Source of the DNA: Helichrysum umbraculigerum
Taxonomy: Eukaryota; Streptophyta; Magnoliopsida; Asterales; Asteraceae
Assembly (NCBI GenBank): GCA_949592205.1
Contig: CATIUR010000003.1
Coordinates: 161,995,759 to 162,059,758, forward strand
Length of the DNA: 64,000 bases
Reading direction: 5' to 3'
The position numbers were made by a program, and so were the translations under genes. Shown here piece by piece: positions 34,834 to 46,739 of the stretch. The notes below the pieces were generated by a model, which was given only the letters and a program-made list of their open reading frames with translations, did no database searches and was not told where the DNA came from. Every line of letters begins with the position of its first letter. Positions within the stretch are counted from its first letter, which is position 1.

Positions 34834-37775
34834 TGTGACACTCGACCAATTAGGGCTAGAAATTTGCGCATAATCATTTTGTAATACATGTAATTAGTTC
34901 CATGTTAGGCTAATTGTATGTATTATTACGTGTATTTATAAATATACGCATTTACGTGATTCTATTTAATCGTGCATTTTATTATATCGGCCGAATTCCG
35001 ATACATTAATACGGACGTTGGTGAACTCAAATATTAAATAATATGAAATTATTTAATAAACATAGTGATTTTCTAAATATTATTTCGATAATATTTCATA
35101 AGTATTTCGTATCGTATCAATTAAGTAATACGCGACCAAAACGCGTGAAACGCACCCAACAATCGAATAAATGTCAAAATATATTTTATAAGTTAAAATA
35201 TATTATTTTGGATAGAAATTATTTAAGTGAAATATCGTATTTCAAACCGATAACAAAAACGCTTAATTTAAACGTTACACGATAAATTAATCGTAACACG
35301 ACTCCGCGAACCGCTACCGACACGTCACCATAACATTTTAATAAATGTTTCTAAGTAATAATAAGTATTACTCCGAGTTAAAAATATCAAAGTTTAAGCG
35401 TTACTCGAAAATACGTACGTATAATATTAAACATTTAATTTAACGTTTAAACGATCGGGTAAACGAACACGGGTATAATACCAAAGTTTGGAGACAAGAT
35501 TTAACAAATCTTGCCTCCCTTTTTGACCAAATAAGCCAGCCAACATACCCCCTAGATTGGGGATCTTGTTTCCTCTTTTTGTTGACCATAACCACCACCA
35601 CCATTTCCATTGTTCCTCATTCATCATATCTCTCACTCTCTCTACACTCTCTCACTAAAACACACACAAAAACACTCCCTTAATCCCTCTCTAGTCAGCC
35701 ACCACCCTCCACCATTAACCACCATCCTCCACCACCTTCCACATGAAGAAAAAGCAAGGAGGAAGGAACTAGAAGGAAGATCAAGCACATCTCATTCATC
35801 TCTCTCTCTCTAGCCACGAATTTGGTATAAAACCCTAACTTTTCTCTCTATATTTTCATGATTTACATATATATACATGTTATGATGTTCATTTAATAAG
35901 AAAATGTCCAAAACAAATCTTAAACACGTTTTTGTAAACACATATATGCTAACAGTTTTCTGACCGGAAAAACGTCTTCACTAAAACGACTATAACTTGA
36001 GTTGTAGGATGAATCAATGCATGAATTTTATACTGAAATCTTCGTGTGAATGTCTTGTACAAAAAGTTCTTCTATGGCCATCTCTGAAAATACACGGTTT
36101 TTAGTGTAGAGGATAATCTTTGAGCCGAGGTCAGTTTCGGACCGTAACCAACCACTCTTCGTATTTATTTTCGTTAAAAATAGTAAACCAAAATATAAAA
36201 ATACCATAAAGTGCAGAAATGAACATGACATATATAACAACATGTGTGATTTTTCGTGGGACTTGAATCGGACTAAAAAGTGGAGAAATCGGAAGTCGAA
36301 TCAAGGGTAAAATCTGGAAAACAGAAACTCTAGGGACTGTTTTAGTCATTTTGTGAAAGTGGCGCTTCGAGAGACCCACGAAACGTAACGACAACTTTTA
36401 TAAACTTATTTTAACATATTAGGAGTTGTGTAAAAGTTTCGGGTCAAACGGTGGTCGTTTGACCACTTTCCCGAACTTGAACCCATGACATACGGACTAA
36501 ACCTACATTCGGACACACATACACATTCGAAATTAAACACAATCGGATATAAACTTTCGGACCAAGACACCTTTGGACTACGAACATTCGGACATAGATA
36601 TATATATAAAACTACTCACTTTCAGAAATGTATATGTGTATACTTTTATAGGTATACGAAATGATGAGACGCACAATAATAATACTTGAAACTATTATTA
36701 CAAAAACCCACCAACGGGCCGTACATATTTACAAAATATAAACAATCCAAAACTAATCATTTGGACATTAATAGTTGAATGAGCAACTAGCATAGATGGT
36801 CTGTTAAGTCATCTAATCAATCAAAACCTTGTGCGTTTAATACGCCCGGCAGGTTCAATATCTAATCATTTATCAAAACCTTGCGCGTCTAAGACGCCCT
36901 GTAGGTTTCAGTCGATTGATCGACATCATTGTCTTGTGAATCATAATTTGTGCTTAATAGCATCTCATTAGACTCAGGTGAGTCTCATAGCCCCTATTTT
37001 AAATGCTTTTACCTAGGGGTGAGATACATGCTCTGTTTTGTTTTACATGTGAATGCAAGTATCAAAAATCGCTATATCCTGCATGAGTTAATCAGCTAAT
37101 CATCATAAGTCCTCATAAGCATAGTTTGGTAATACTTTGTAGCGTGAATGTTAGTGTATGGTACCATATGGGACTGACAATCCCCGTCCGGGTCAGCAAG
37201 CACTGACTGGTCAAACGGACGCATTATCATTTGTTCATACGTGTGTTGATTAGGCATACGCATAGAGGCACCCTCGCTCAGGAACTTAATTGTGATCCTG
37301 ACACCTCAGTTAAGCTCAGACTATGTGCTCATGACAGTTATATACATCTTTATCATTTACTTATTTGTTTAATTACAAATATTCATATTAAATCTTGCGG
37401 TTCATTCAATATATCTTATCATTAAACCTGTGAGCTCACCAGCTTTATAGCTGACCTTTTAGCATGTATTCTCAGGTACTCAGCAGTAGTAGAACTGCCA
37501 CTCAGGATGCCCATTAGTTCGAGTCGCATTCAGACATCAAGAGATTGTCATGCATTACTATATTTTGTATAATTTAGTTATGCCATAGAATCTCTATCAT
37601 TTAACTCAAGGGCTTTTGTAAACTATATTATAACAGTGTAAAACCTTTATAATATCAATGTATTTGTAAACGACGCATGTAGTGGTCGTTCATTATGTAT
37701 CTTATTTGCTTGTGATTATTGATTAGTCGCGTCCCGAACCGACCCGCTTCCGCATCATAATTTGAGGGTGCGACA
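34834..37775 (+). repeat. Chromovirus 3' LTR, uninterrupted
   Basis: About 2.94 kb, TGTGACACTC ... GGGTGCGACA, followed by the target duplication GATTA. It shows the uninterrupted state of the site where the non-coding element entered the 5' LTR (CCTCCCTTTTTGACC near 35514). Confidence 0.95.
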
Positions 37776-38810
37776 GATTACTTGCTTAAGTAAATATGTT
37801 ATAATGATGATTTGGAACTAGATAATTGAGTAAATGATTATGATAAGTTGACTTGTTATAACTTGGTTAAAACCATTAGTTGTAAAGTAATACGATTTTA
37901 TTTACAATCTGGTTTTGATTTGTATTTTGATATGGTGTATTGAGATATCGTGATATGTTATATAATTATAACATGAGATTATTGTTGTTAATGAGTTACA
38001 AACTCATTGTTTATTTAATTGTATTCTCAGATGTGGAGAAGGCTCAGTAACATTAGACTTCTGAGCTTGCGACTGAGGTATCGGTGAGTGGACTCGTACT
38101 CTCAGTGTGATTTAGTTGTAACATAATTGGTTACAACAAGTGAACATAGTTGCCATTGTGATTGTTGATTGTGATTGTTGACTGTTGACTGATGAAATAC
38201 ACGTGTAATAAGTGATATGTTGCCTTTGAGCATTCTGTGATTCGGAGGTCAACGATTGTTGGACTGGGTTGCTACAGGTTAGCCAACATAGGAATTGTGA
38301 ACATGTGTTGTGAATGGAGCTTATGTTGGTTAAAGGTAGCAAACAGTTATCGGTAAAACCTCTGTATTGGCCTGCAGTTGGTTATAAGTGTTGCTTGGTG
38401 CGTCTCCCGGGTCTGAGGGCGTCACAAGGACCACCGATCCTCTTGGTGATGTTGTGTCAGTGTCTATGTGATATTTGTGATAATCAGTATTGTTATGCTG
38501 AGTTGTACTGATAGTGATAGGTTGACTCACTTAGCTTCGTGCTAATCCCACTATTTATCCTTTACAGGTTTTGAGATGATTTGGGCTGGGCAAGGAATGG
38601 ACCGAAGAATGTTTGACTACCAAGTGTTACTCTGATATCTGATTTTATAAATTAGTGTTATTCTTGTTTTCATATAACACCCAGATTGATTAATTAAGTT
38701 TTAAATTTAGTTAGACCTTTATGTTTTGATTGATTAAAGATTTAAATTTGGACAGACGCTTCCGATATATTGTAATTAAATAACTATAATTACGAGGGGT
38801 GTTATATAAG

Positions 38811-38923
38811 TCTTAGCCAAAGTAGCAGCACTATCACAACAAATAAAAATATGTGATATAGGTTTAGGCCACATTGGAATCTCATAGATCAAGTTCCTCA
38901 GCCATTCCGCTTCCTTGCCGGCA
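38811..38923 (-). pseudogene. Copia RNase H, N-terminal part
   Basis: Minus-strand translation gives KEAEWLRNLIYEIPMWPKP, then CCDSAATLAK. This is the standard copia RNase H segment that precedes the part found at 13042-13210. The upstream reverse transcriptase, integrase and gag are missing. At 38923 the sequence passes directly into LTR-like DNA, so most of the element was deleted. Confidence 0.8.
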
Positions 38924-39620
38924 ATTTTGGTTGAGCCCGGTATTTAGTAATGTAGGCGGGTATGCACTCCGCATCACCTACCCTGTGTCCACTAATCCGC
39001 CAATGCACTAAAATATACAACATAAATAATGGCGGTGTATACTATTATGATTATAAATTGTGTATTATCAAAATTAGATAGTTTGTTCGCGGGTCATTTT
39101 ATAAGAAAGAAAATGGAAATGTTAAGTACAACTTAAGATACATAATTTTACGCTACAAAGCTCCTACTATTCGTGGAGCTAAGAGCATTCCCAATACATT
39201 TTATATTTTTGAGTTTAAAGTTTTGACACATCACCTTTACATCTTTTGACACAAAGCATCACCAATACATTTTAAATCTTTACAGCTTTACGTAGATTTA
39301 AAATGCATGTTACATAGTAAATGATTATATCGATTGAACATAAATAGTTATAAAAAGGAAAGGAACCAATGATAGGGACCACCATAGCGTATAGAGTGGA
39401 GTGTAAAGAACTTTGGACTTTGCTTTGTGCGCTCAAACATGTGGCTCACTACAATGCAGATTTCAACTTTGAACTATGCCACCTAAGTGCATTGGAGATG
39501 CTCTAATAGCATGAATGTTATGTCCCTTTCAAATAAATACATTGCATAGTTTTTAAGAGGTTGATAATCCTAATTCCTATTGTAAATTGTAATATGTATT
39601 CTGAGTATACGATAACACAG
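38924..39620 (-). mobile_element. Rearranged LTR pieces of the decayed copia
   Basis: 38926-39022 matches 12415-12513 (GGTTGAGCCCGGTATTTAGT; CACTAAAATATACAACA). 39027-39620 matches 11700-12100. In the first copy the second piece lies left of the first piece; here it lies right of it. The order is therefore shifted, as expected for two LTR ends joined by deletion. A 321-bp MITE interrupts the second piece. Confidence 0.6.
39183..39503. mobile_element. Tourist-like MITE (321 bp)
   Basis: Ends GAGCATTCCCAATAC and, inverted, GAGCATCTCCAATGC. Flanked by TAA at 39180-39182 and 39504-39506. The paralogous LTR at 11978-11980 has a single TAA and no insert, giving the empty site. A 3-bp TAA duplication fits the PIF/Harbinger (Tourist) group. 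Confidence 0.9.
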
Positions 39621-41013
39621 TTATTTCGTAACACTCTGATTATTTCTCTAATATATTCTTGTTACTGTATACCGATTTCATGTGTAAATGTTTTTCTTGT
39701 TGGTGTTATCAACAGTTCATATATCTATAATTTGATTATTTTGGGCTAAACAATAGGCTAGGGTGTAACTGTAGGGGCTAACGTTTTAAATGGGCTAACA
39801 TTGTAGATCTTATTATCTTACTAGCCCAAGTGTAAGTGGCTCAAGACATTTTCTGTAGTTTGTATGCACTTTCAGCCATATTGGCCCATAATTGTTGTTT
39901 AGATTCTAGAACTAGAATCAAGAAAACTTGAGTCCGGTATGGCGGTATTACATGTACCTTCTTTTTTGCAGAACGATAATAGTGTGATAACTGTAAACAT
40001 TGACCTGATACTCATTCTGTTAGAGAACTTACACCTCAAGTTTTATTTAAAAATCACGAGTTCCCTCCTGAACACTTGTCCAACAATAACAAAAGATATC
40101 CCGATTTTTCAAGTTCCTTATCGCTTGTTCACCAAGTTTTATGACTTCTGTACAAGTACGGAGTATTTAATTGCCAATGACTTGCAAGTTGCAACAAACA
40201 CAAACACATACCAATGGCGTTCCGAAGAAGATACGGTAGCTGTGATTGTAACCGTAGGATAACTGATTAACTTGAACTTAATGATTTAATCTAAAGACTA
40301 AATTCTAAGATGCCGTGATCAAACGGTTTGATTACAATTCGAGATGATCAATTTCTCCTTCTAAATACTGTTAGGTACAACACTTCAATTCAATGTATGA
40401 AACATTCAATAAATATGAAATTGCTCCATACTAGGTAACACATGAACACCTTTGGTAGTAAATGAAATAAAATGATAAATAAGTCCAACTATATTAAAAG
40501 TAATCTAAAATTGTGAACACAACACAATAACACATGACAAGTTGATATTTTTTAATGCAATTTTATTTTTTGCCATTCAAAAAAAAACATGACAAGTTAG
40601 AACGAATAAGATTATGAGAGAGAAATCCAATAAGAGAGAAATGTATTAATTATGAGTAAATTCAATTTTTTAAAATCTGCTTAAATATGCCTATATATCG
40701 TTACTCAATGAGAATGTACTCTACGTGAATGGCAAAAAGCATGGACATGTGACATGTCAAATAGTATGGACACGTAGACATTTATCGTCCGAATGTTTCA
40801 AACACATTCTCAATTTTATGCTATCATTCTTATAATTGGTTAAAAGTTCAAAAGTTTAGGCCTATAATTAAAATCTACAATTTAAAATACATTTGTAGAA
40901 CACAATAGTTGTAAATTTCATTAATGTAGAACACGATGAAAAGAAATATTGGTGGACCAGAACAATCGGAGAAAGAAACATAAACGAAAACAAAATATAC
41001 CCCACAAACCTAA
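39621..41013. other. Gene-free intergenic stretch
   Basis: A 107-codon plus-strand frame (39939-40262) has no recognisable domain and a codon pattern like its surroundings, so I do not call it. Nothing else was seen. Confidence 0.4.
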
Positions 41014-41336
41014 GGGTATTTGGCCTTGCTTTTTTAAAGGGCTTTTTCTTATTGTGTTATGATACTGCTAAAAAGTTATTTTGAAGGTGTTTGGATGAAC
41101 TTTTCTGAAGAAGCTTTTTCAAAATTTAAGGGGATAAAAAGCCAAAAGCCCTGACTTTTAGATAACGCAGAAGCTGAAAGTCTGGCTTTGTTAGAGGGTT
41201 TTTTAACTTATTACGTTATGATACTGCTAAAAAGTTATTTTGAAGGTGTTTGGATGAGCTTTTATGAAGAAGTTTTTCAAAATTTAAGGGGCTAAAATGC
41301 CAAAAGCATGTAAGATAAGCTAAGACAAACACCCCC
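41014..41336. mobile_element. MITE with internal 159-bp tandem duplication
   Basis: Ends GGGTATTTGGCCTTGC and, inverted, GGGGGTGTTTGTCTTAGC, imperfect. TAA occurs at 41011-41013 and 41337-41339. TTATGATACTGCTAAAAAG starts at 41057 and again at 41216, so the interior is duplicated. It lies about 260 bp past the stop of the DUF1677 gene. Confidence 0.65.
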
Positions 41337-41593
41337 TAAATATTACTTCTATTTTAAACTAACAAACATTTTATCACGTTTTAGGTAAGAATAATAAAAT
41401 ATCTCAAATATATAATCACTTTCACATAAAATTTTTGTAATCGACCTGACCTAATAATATACCTGTAAAGACAACATAAGTTAAAAAATAACATGTGATG
41501 CAGAACAGCAAAAGCTCATTTCGAATAATAAAGAAACTTATTCATAATAATCATCCTTAAACATCAACTTTCATAACCTAATTCCATAATTCA

Positions 41594-42022
41594 TCAATCA
41601 TTAAGACTAAAATCGCAAGAATCCGATCGAACAAACGAAGACGAAGAAGATGACAAATTCGATCGTGGCGAATCCAAACTTCTAATCAGAAGCTGTTTGA
41701 CAGCACAAATCAAATCTTCACTTGAATTCTTCGGAGGTGAACTCATCTTAAAATTCTTACAAAATCTCATATGTCGATCCAACGCTTCTTCCTCAGATTC
41801 CGTACAAAATTTCTCCATCTCATCCTTCACAGCCGACGTACAAAGTCCACAAATCCAACGGCCGTGATTACTCGATCTCACATCCGCTATATACGTCACC
41901 GTACACTCTTCAGTTAAGCCGCAACATTCGCATTTCACAGACATGACGTCACCACCTTCAACCGTAACCACCTTCGATTTCGGTTCCATACTACTCATCA
42001 CAATCACTGTATCCTTCACCAT
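41594..42022 (-). CDS. DUF1677 family protein, 142 aa
   Basis: An intact ATG-to-stop frame on the minus strand without introns. The central domain (residues 30-75) has VKCECCGLTEECTVTYI and then GRWICGLCTSAVKDE, with paired Cys-x-x-Cys motifs (CECC, CGLC) likely to bind a metal. This is the plant-specific DUF1677 signature. The C-terminal 60 residues are Ser-rich (SLDSPRSNLSSSSSS), as is common in the family. Function is unknown; members are small plant proteins, often annotated only as DUF1677. The Met at 42022 is the first in frame; Met 9 or 12 are alternatives. A TATA-like stretch, TATATATAAG, lies upstream near 42413-42424, implying a long leader or an intron in it. Confidence 0.85.
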   Translation of the reverse strand: MVKDTVIVMSSMEPKSKVVTVEGGDVMSVKCECCGLTEECTVTYIADVRSSNHGRWICGLCTSAVKDEMEKFCTESEEEALDRHMRFCKNFKMSSPPKNSSEDLICAVKQLLIRSLDSPRSNLSSSSSSFVRSDSCDFSLND

Positions 42023-44217
42023 AATCAGTTATAAAACAAATTAATTTAAAAAAATGTTCATGTTCACTAATTTATAATAATCGAATAATAAATATACAAT
42101 TTAATGATTTATTGAAAATATAAAATAAGATTCAAACTTACTGGTTTTCGTGATTGACTGAAAGAAACGTTCCAAATGACCAAATCCGTATATATAGATT
42201 TTAGAAACAAAATTGTGATTTTTAATGAAATTAAAATAATAAAAACAGTAATAATTAATTTATCCTTCTTCTTCAACGACTTCACCACCAATTAATAACA
42301 ACTTGAAAGATGATGATAATTTCATGTACATTTCAGACTCTATTTTGAGCTCGGAAGTTTATCTCAGGGGGTTTATGTGATAAGAGATCGATATATAAAT
42401 ATACGTATAGATTGTATATATAAGTGAGGTGAGGAAAACGACAAAAGAATGCCAGCTCTAATCATTTGGCGGTTTCAGAACACGTTAGCAGAAAATTCAC
42501 ATGGGTTGCGTTTCACTGCTGCTCTTATGTCGTGTCTCGTCGTTGAATCCAAACCGTTGGTTTTGGACATCGCCTAAATAAAGATAGACATGGGTTTTGT
42601 ATTTTGTTTTGTGTTCATCTTCTTTTTGTTACTTGACGTAAATTAAATTATTTTATTTAAATTAATAATATTTTTTTGTCTTCTTTTTTAACACATGTAT
42701 GTCAACTAGTTAATTTAATTGAAGTGATTTGTGAACCATTACAATATTCAATGTATAAAAATAAGATAGGTGGTAACCAAGAAAATTATGCATTGATATC
42801 ACCTCATGTTCATAGTCAAAAATTTTATATTTAAAAATACACTTAATTTGAAAATGATCATTAATGGATACCCTTCACCTATTAAGTATATCATTGTTAT
42901 CTATTAAAATATATAAAGTGAACATTTATTTTAAAACGTTTACAAATATAAATGTGAACACTCCTTACCTAAAATATAGTATAAGCTTTAAAAAAAAAAA
43001 AAAAAAAAAAAGTTCGAGTCATGCTAAAAGGAAAACAGAAATGAAAAGGCAAAGGTTCACATTCTTATCACTTATTTTATGTAAATCTTTTTTTAGTAAA
43101 ACTTTGTTAAATCGAGAATAAGATAACATTATAACACTAAAAATTGTTATAACTAACATTCTCGTTGATATTATTTATTACTATCCTATGTATTTCGATC
43201 GGTTATTGAGGTCATTCTTATCTTTACGATGATCAACATTTTTCACTTTATGAAGTGTATAGTGAACACGTAGTACAAAAAAGTTCAAAGTAAAAAGGTC
43301 CAATGAAAATAAAGTGGGAAAAAATAAATATAATAATAATAATAATAGTAATAATAACACCATCAAACAAAGATGCGCACATTCAATGCTCGCTCTAGCT
43401 ATAACTTCTCTCTATGGATGCCGCGTAGTATTGGTCCTTTTGGATTTTATTATATGCAAAACGTTATAAATGAATAACATATATTTAAGTCGGAGTCACA
43501 TCGCAAAGTAGGGGTAGTTGTAGCTACGATTTTATTTGCTATAAAAAGTGTAAATTATCAATGAAAGACTGCAAGATTTGTTTCATTTTTCATTTGTGCT
43601 ACGAGTTTACAAAAATTAGAATAACAATTACGGGTCATCTCAAATCATAATCCGACACTACATATATGTCATATTTTTATGTTGCACACTATTAATTAAT
43701 TACACGTAGGACACCTTTCTAGCTTGTACGGTTGGTAATAATGCCCGTTATATATTTCAACTTCAAAGTTGAAGTCAGTTACATGTACAAACTACAAAGT
43801 AACAAAACGATCATATACATGCTTATTTTTCACTTAGTGTAGCAAAACTGTACGGTTATAAATGTGTAATTAACTTTAACTTACAGATTAAATATGTAAA
43901 TTTAAAATAGTTAAAGAGTTAAAAATGTAAAATTTATATATTTCTTTTATTTTCTATTCGACAACAACACAAAGGTTTAGTGCCAAAAAGATATAGTGTA
44001 TGAAAATGATGGGTTTTTATTAACGTTAATTAGTGATACATACAACTAAAATTAGTTATATGCTTAATCTAAAAAAACATGATGGCTACACTTAGGTGGA
44101 AGAAAACGTTATTTTTCCGATAAATTCCAAAAATGAGTGGTTAGAAATCAATGTTTCATCATGATTAATGTGCATTTTCTTGAACATAATTAAAGGTTCA
44201 ATGAATATATAATAATA
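42023..44217. other. DUF1677 upstream region and intergenic DNA
   Basis: AT-rich. It contains a 22-base A run (42990-43011) and a short AAT/ATA array near 43328-43356. Frames of 60-85 codons here have no motif, including a 60-codon minus-strand frame at 42109-42291 that could be leader sequence. No RNA gene was seen. Confidence 0.4.
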
Positions 44218-44262
44218 CTAGACATCAAACCCGTGTATACACACGGGCTATTGAATGTGAAT
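44218..44262 (-). mobile_element. Helitron-like 3' terminus
   Basis: On the minus strand a hairpin (CCCGTGTGTATACACGGG) is followed by eight bases and CTAG, with T next. This is the classical Helitron 3' end: a GC-rich stem-loop shortly before CTRR, inserted between A and T. The body would extend to higher coordinates. I could not place its 5' TC end, and later elements at 44612 and 45395 cut through the likely body. Confidence 0.6.
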
Positions 44263-44611
44263 TTGATTTTTATAATTACGCGAATTATGTATACGATAAA
44301 TTGTATTTCGTAAAAGTTATAAAGATATGCAATGAAGTTCAAAAGTCCTTAAACGAAAGTAGTATAATAGATTGATTGCGTATATTAATTAATAATTGTA
44401 ATAAAATACAAAGAAATTAAGATTATATTTATTTATTACCTTATTTAAAGTTAAAATCCTCCTCATGCAAATCTCCTAATAAAATTAGGAAACTAAAATA
44501 ATAATAATTATATTGATAAATTAAAATATAAATATATTTCAATACAAAATATGTGTTTATGATATTATCTCATTCTAAATTTTAGCTAATTAGACAAAAT
44601 TAAAGAATTTA

Positions 44612-45011
44612 GGGGAAGGTTATTGTAGAATCATTTATTATCGTAGGAACCGTAGGAACGACTTCTTTCACTTTTAAATTTAATATATGTACATGTTTTG
44701 CAAAAAAAGTTATGCCAAAATTATTAAAATTTTATCCTCTTTAATATTAGATCGATTAAAAAAATAAAAAATATATATGATACACAAATTAAAGTTGTGT
44801 ATCACAGCCTTTTATGTGTGATACAGTGATACACAAAAAAAAATTTATGATGTGTATCACATTTAAAAAAAAAACTCTCATATTTACACAATTCTAAAAA
44901 TTTTGATATAAAATTTTCATCAAAAAACATAATTTAATCTTAAAGTTATAAGTAAAAATGTACGTTCCCACCGTTCCACCCATAATAAGTGTTCCTACTT
45001 AAACTTTGCCC
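44612..45011. mobile_element. 400-bp MITE with 10-bp flanking duplication
   Basis: The inverted ends begin GGGGAAGG and GGGCAAAG and share TTATTATCGTAGGAACCG against TTATTATGGGTGGAACGG. AAAGAATTTA is repeated exactly at 44602-44611 and 45012-45021. A duplication of 9-10 bases suggests a Mutator-like origin. The interior repeats TGTGTATCAC/GTGATACAC words at 44780-44860 and has no coding frame. Confidence 0.8.
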
Positions 45012-45394
45012 AAAGAATTTAATTGGTTAATTGAGATTTTGATGATGTCATCATCCGCTTCCTATATATAATTTAAGATACAATATCTTTCTATGGCCAA
45101 AAGAGCAACAACGACGTTTTGGTATGTTATAATGCGCCATAGCTAAATGCTAATAGCTTTATAAGATGAGAAAAGAAAATAAAAAAAAAAATCATTAATT
45201 AAAATTTAAATGACAACTTAATTTCAAGTATTGAGATTTAATCACTAATGTATTCAAATTATGTTGTGAACTCATAAGTTTGATATTTTGAATGTAGAGT
45301 TGTATTCGGGTTTGAGATACTAGGCATCTTTGTGCGAGTTATATAATATATCGACTGGTTATAAGAAGATAACTTTTTTTTTCCTTCCCTTAAA

Positions 45395-46158
45395 GGGATA
45401 ATATCATATATCCCCAATGTTAACATCTAAATTACAAATTTCCCCAAGTAAATACACTAATATCATATATCCCCAATTTAACTTTTAAAACTCTCAGATT
45501 TACCCATTTTACTATTTTCATAATATTTATTACTTTAATATATATTAAAGTAATAGCTAATGACCATTATATCCTTCAACACTAACATATACTGTACGTT
45601 GCCGAAGAATATATAAATACGCGTAACAAGACTTTCATACTTAGACGATTTAGTTTACAGCCTACCCTCTATTTAGTCTAATTAATAAATCTAATATCAA
45701 AAATATCCATTGGTGTTGTACCTATCGAGCAAATACACATACAATTAAAGATACAAAACACTAAAACTGACTAAGATCTCAAGTTTAATTACCGAAAGCA
45801 ACCAATTGTCATCAAAACTTTTAAAATTAATTAAATTTTACCAGAATCAAAGAGCCTTGCAGAAAGAAATTAAAATATAATTGAGACATGTCTCTATAGT
45901 ATGTAGAAAAAAGTACTCACAGAATGGACGATTATTATTTTGAAAGCAATGGTCATGTGAGGGTTTATGGTTTTCAGAATCTTTTGGAAAGAAGATAAGG
46001 GTATGATGGTCATTATGTTTATAATTAATGCATTTTAAATTACTAATTGTAATTAATATATTGAAATGGGTAAATATGGGAGTTTTGTAATTTATATTTA
46101 TTAAGTTGGGGAAATTTGTAATTTATATGTTAAAGTTGGGGATATATGATATTATCCC
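45395..46158. mobile_element. 764-bp element with about 100-bp inverted ends
   Basis: The left end GGGATAATATCATATATCCC is matched by the inverted right end at 46158. Repeated ACAAATTTCCCCAA and CATATATCCCCAA blocks fill both arms. The flanks (TCCCTTAAA, TTGTTTAAA) share only six of nine bases, so the target duplication is worn or absent. No coding frame. The outer words recur inside each arm, giving a layered look. Confidence 0.65.
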
Positions 46159-46739
46159 TTGTTTAAACTTCATGTGACGAAGAACTCAAACTTCATGAAT
46201 TTTGTCGGTAAGAAATTAATTAAACACGACTCTTATAGAAAAGAAAAGATAAGATATATGATGTATGATTCAATCTGTGAGGCGAATTGGACGACGATAT
46301 GATGTTAATGTCTCATCCAGCTAGCTGTGTTGAATCAGATCGACAAGCGAACCGCATCGTCTACATGTTTTGTGGACATAATATTTTTGTTAGGATGTTG
46401 CTCATTTCTTGTATGCATATAGACAAGTTGATGTGTCATTTTTTGCATGTTCTTGTTTAAGCATGATAGCAATTAGGGGTGGGGGCATATGTAGTTTTAC
46501 TTACGGATATGTACATATGCATATCTTAGAAAACATATTTGCCCTCATTGTTTTTTTTTATTATTCATATAATTGCTCAAATTTTGTGGACGAGGCAGGC
46601 TAAACATCTAATGGACATGTATGTATTATATGTGTACTAGTTTAAAATTCTATATGGGCCATGAGTCCATGACCCATCATGTATTATCTATCTATCTATC
46701 TATATAATTAAAATGAGGAGATATTCAATTATTTCTCAA
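46159..46739. other. Gene-free stretch with (TCTA)n
   Basis: A short TATC/TCTA microsatellite at 46685-46706. No gene recognised. Confidence 0.5.

Larger units (their letters stand above)
14214..37775 (+). mobile_element. Ty3/gypsy chromovirus, full length, with a nested insertion
   Basis: The LTRs begin TGTGACACTCGACC and end GGGTGCGACA. The 5-bp target duplication GATTA lies at 14209-14213 and 37776-37780. The 5' LTR runs 14214-29745 but is interrupted at 14904-27487; without the insert it is about 2.94 kb, equal to the 3' LTR (34834-37775). By eye the LTRs differ at about thirty sites, near 1%. Primer site, gag-pol relic and polypurine tract lie in normal order. The long LTRs and the C-terminal WN...GPEFTWERE motif of the polyprotein fit the Tekay/Del chromovirus clade (inference). 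Confidence 0.9.
13211..38810 (+). mobile_element. Solo gypsy-type LTR (about 2.0 kb) split by a nested element
   Basis: ATAAG at 13211-13215 and 38806-38810 is the target duplication, placed inside a copia RNase H. The LTR runs 13216-14213 and resumes 37781-38805, about 2,023 bases in all. It starts TTTTAACATCC and ends GGGGTGTTAT, resembling the ends of the other gypsy LTRs in this window (TGTAACATCC, TGTAACGTCC; GGGTGTTTCA). No primer site, polypurine tract or coding sequence belongs to it, so it is best read as a solo LTR. Near 13855-13925 it repeats the word TCGCGACGCGA. Confidence 0.65.

Noticed and set aside
14423..35285. The duplicated 80-codon frame in the chromovirus LTRs as a gene
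   Set aside because: It lies inside the LTR at the same offset in both copies and has no recognisable motif. LTR identity explains its recurrence.
39939..40262. 107-codon plus-strand frame as a gene
   Set aside because: No domain, no supporting neighbours, and the composition is the same as the surrounding intergenic DNA.
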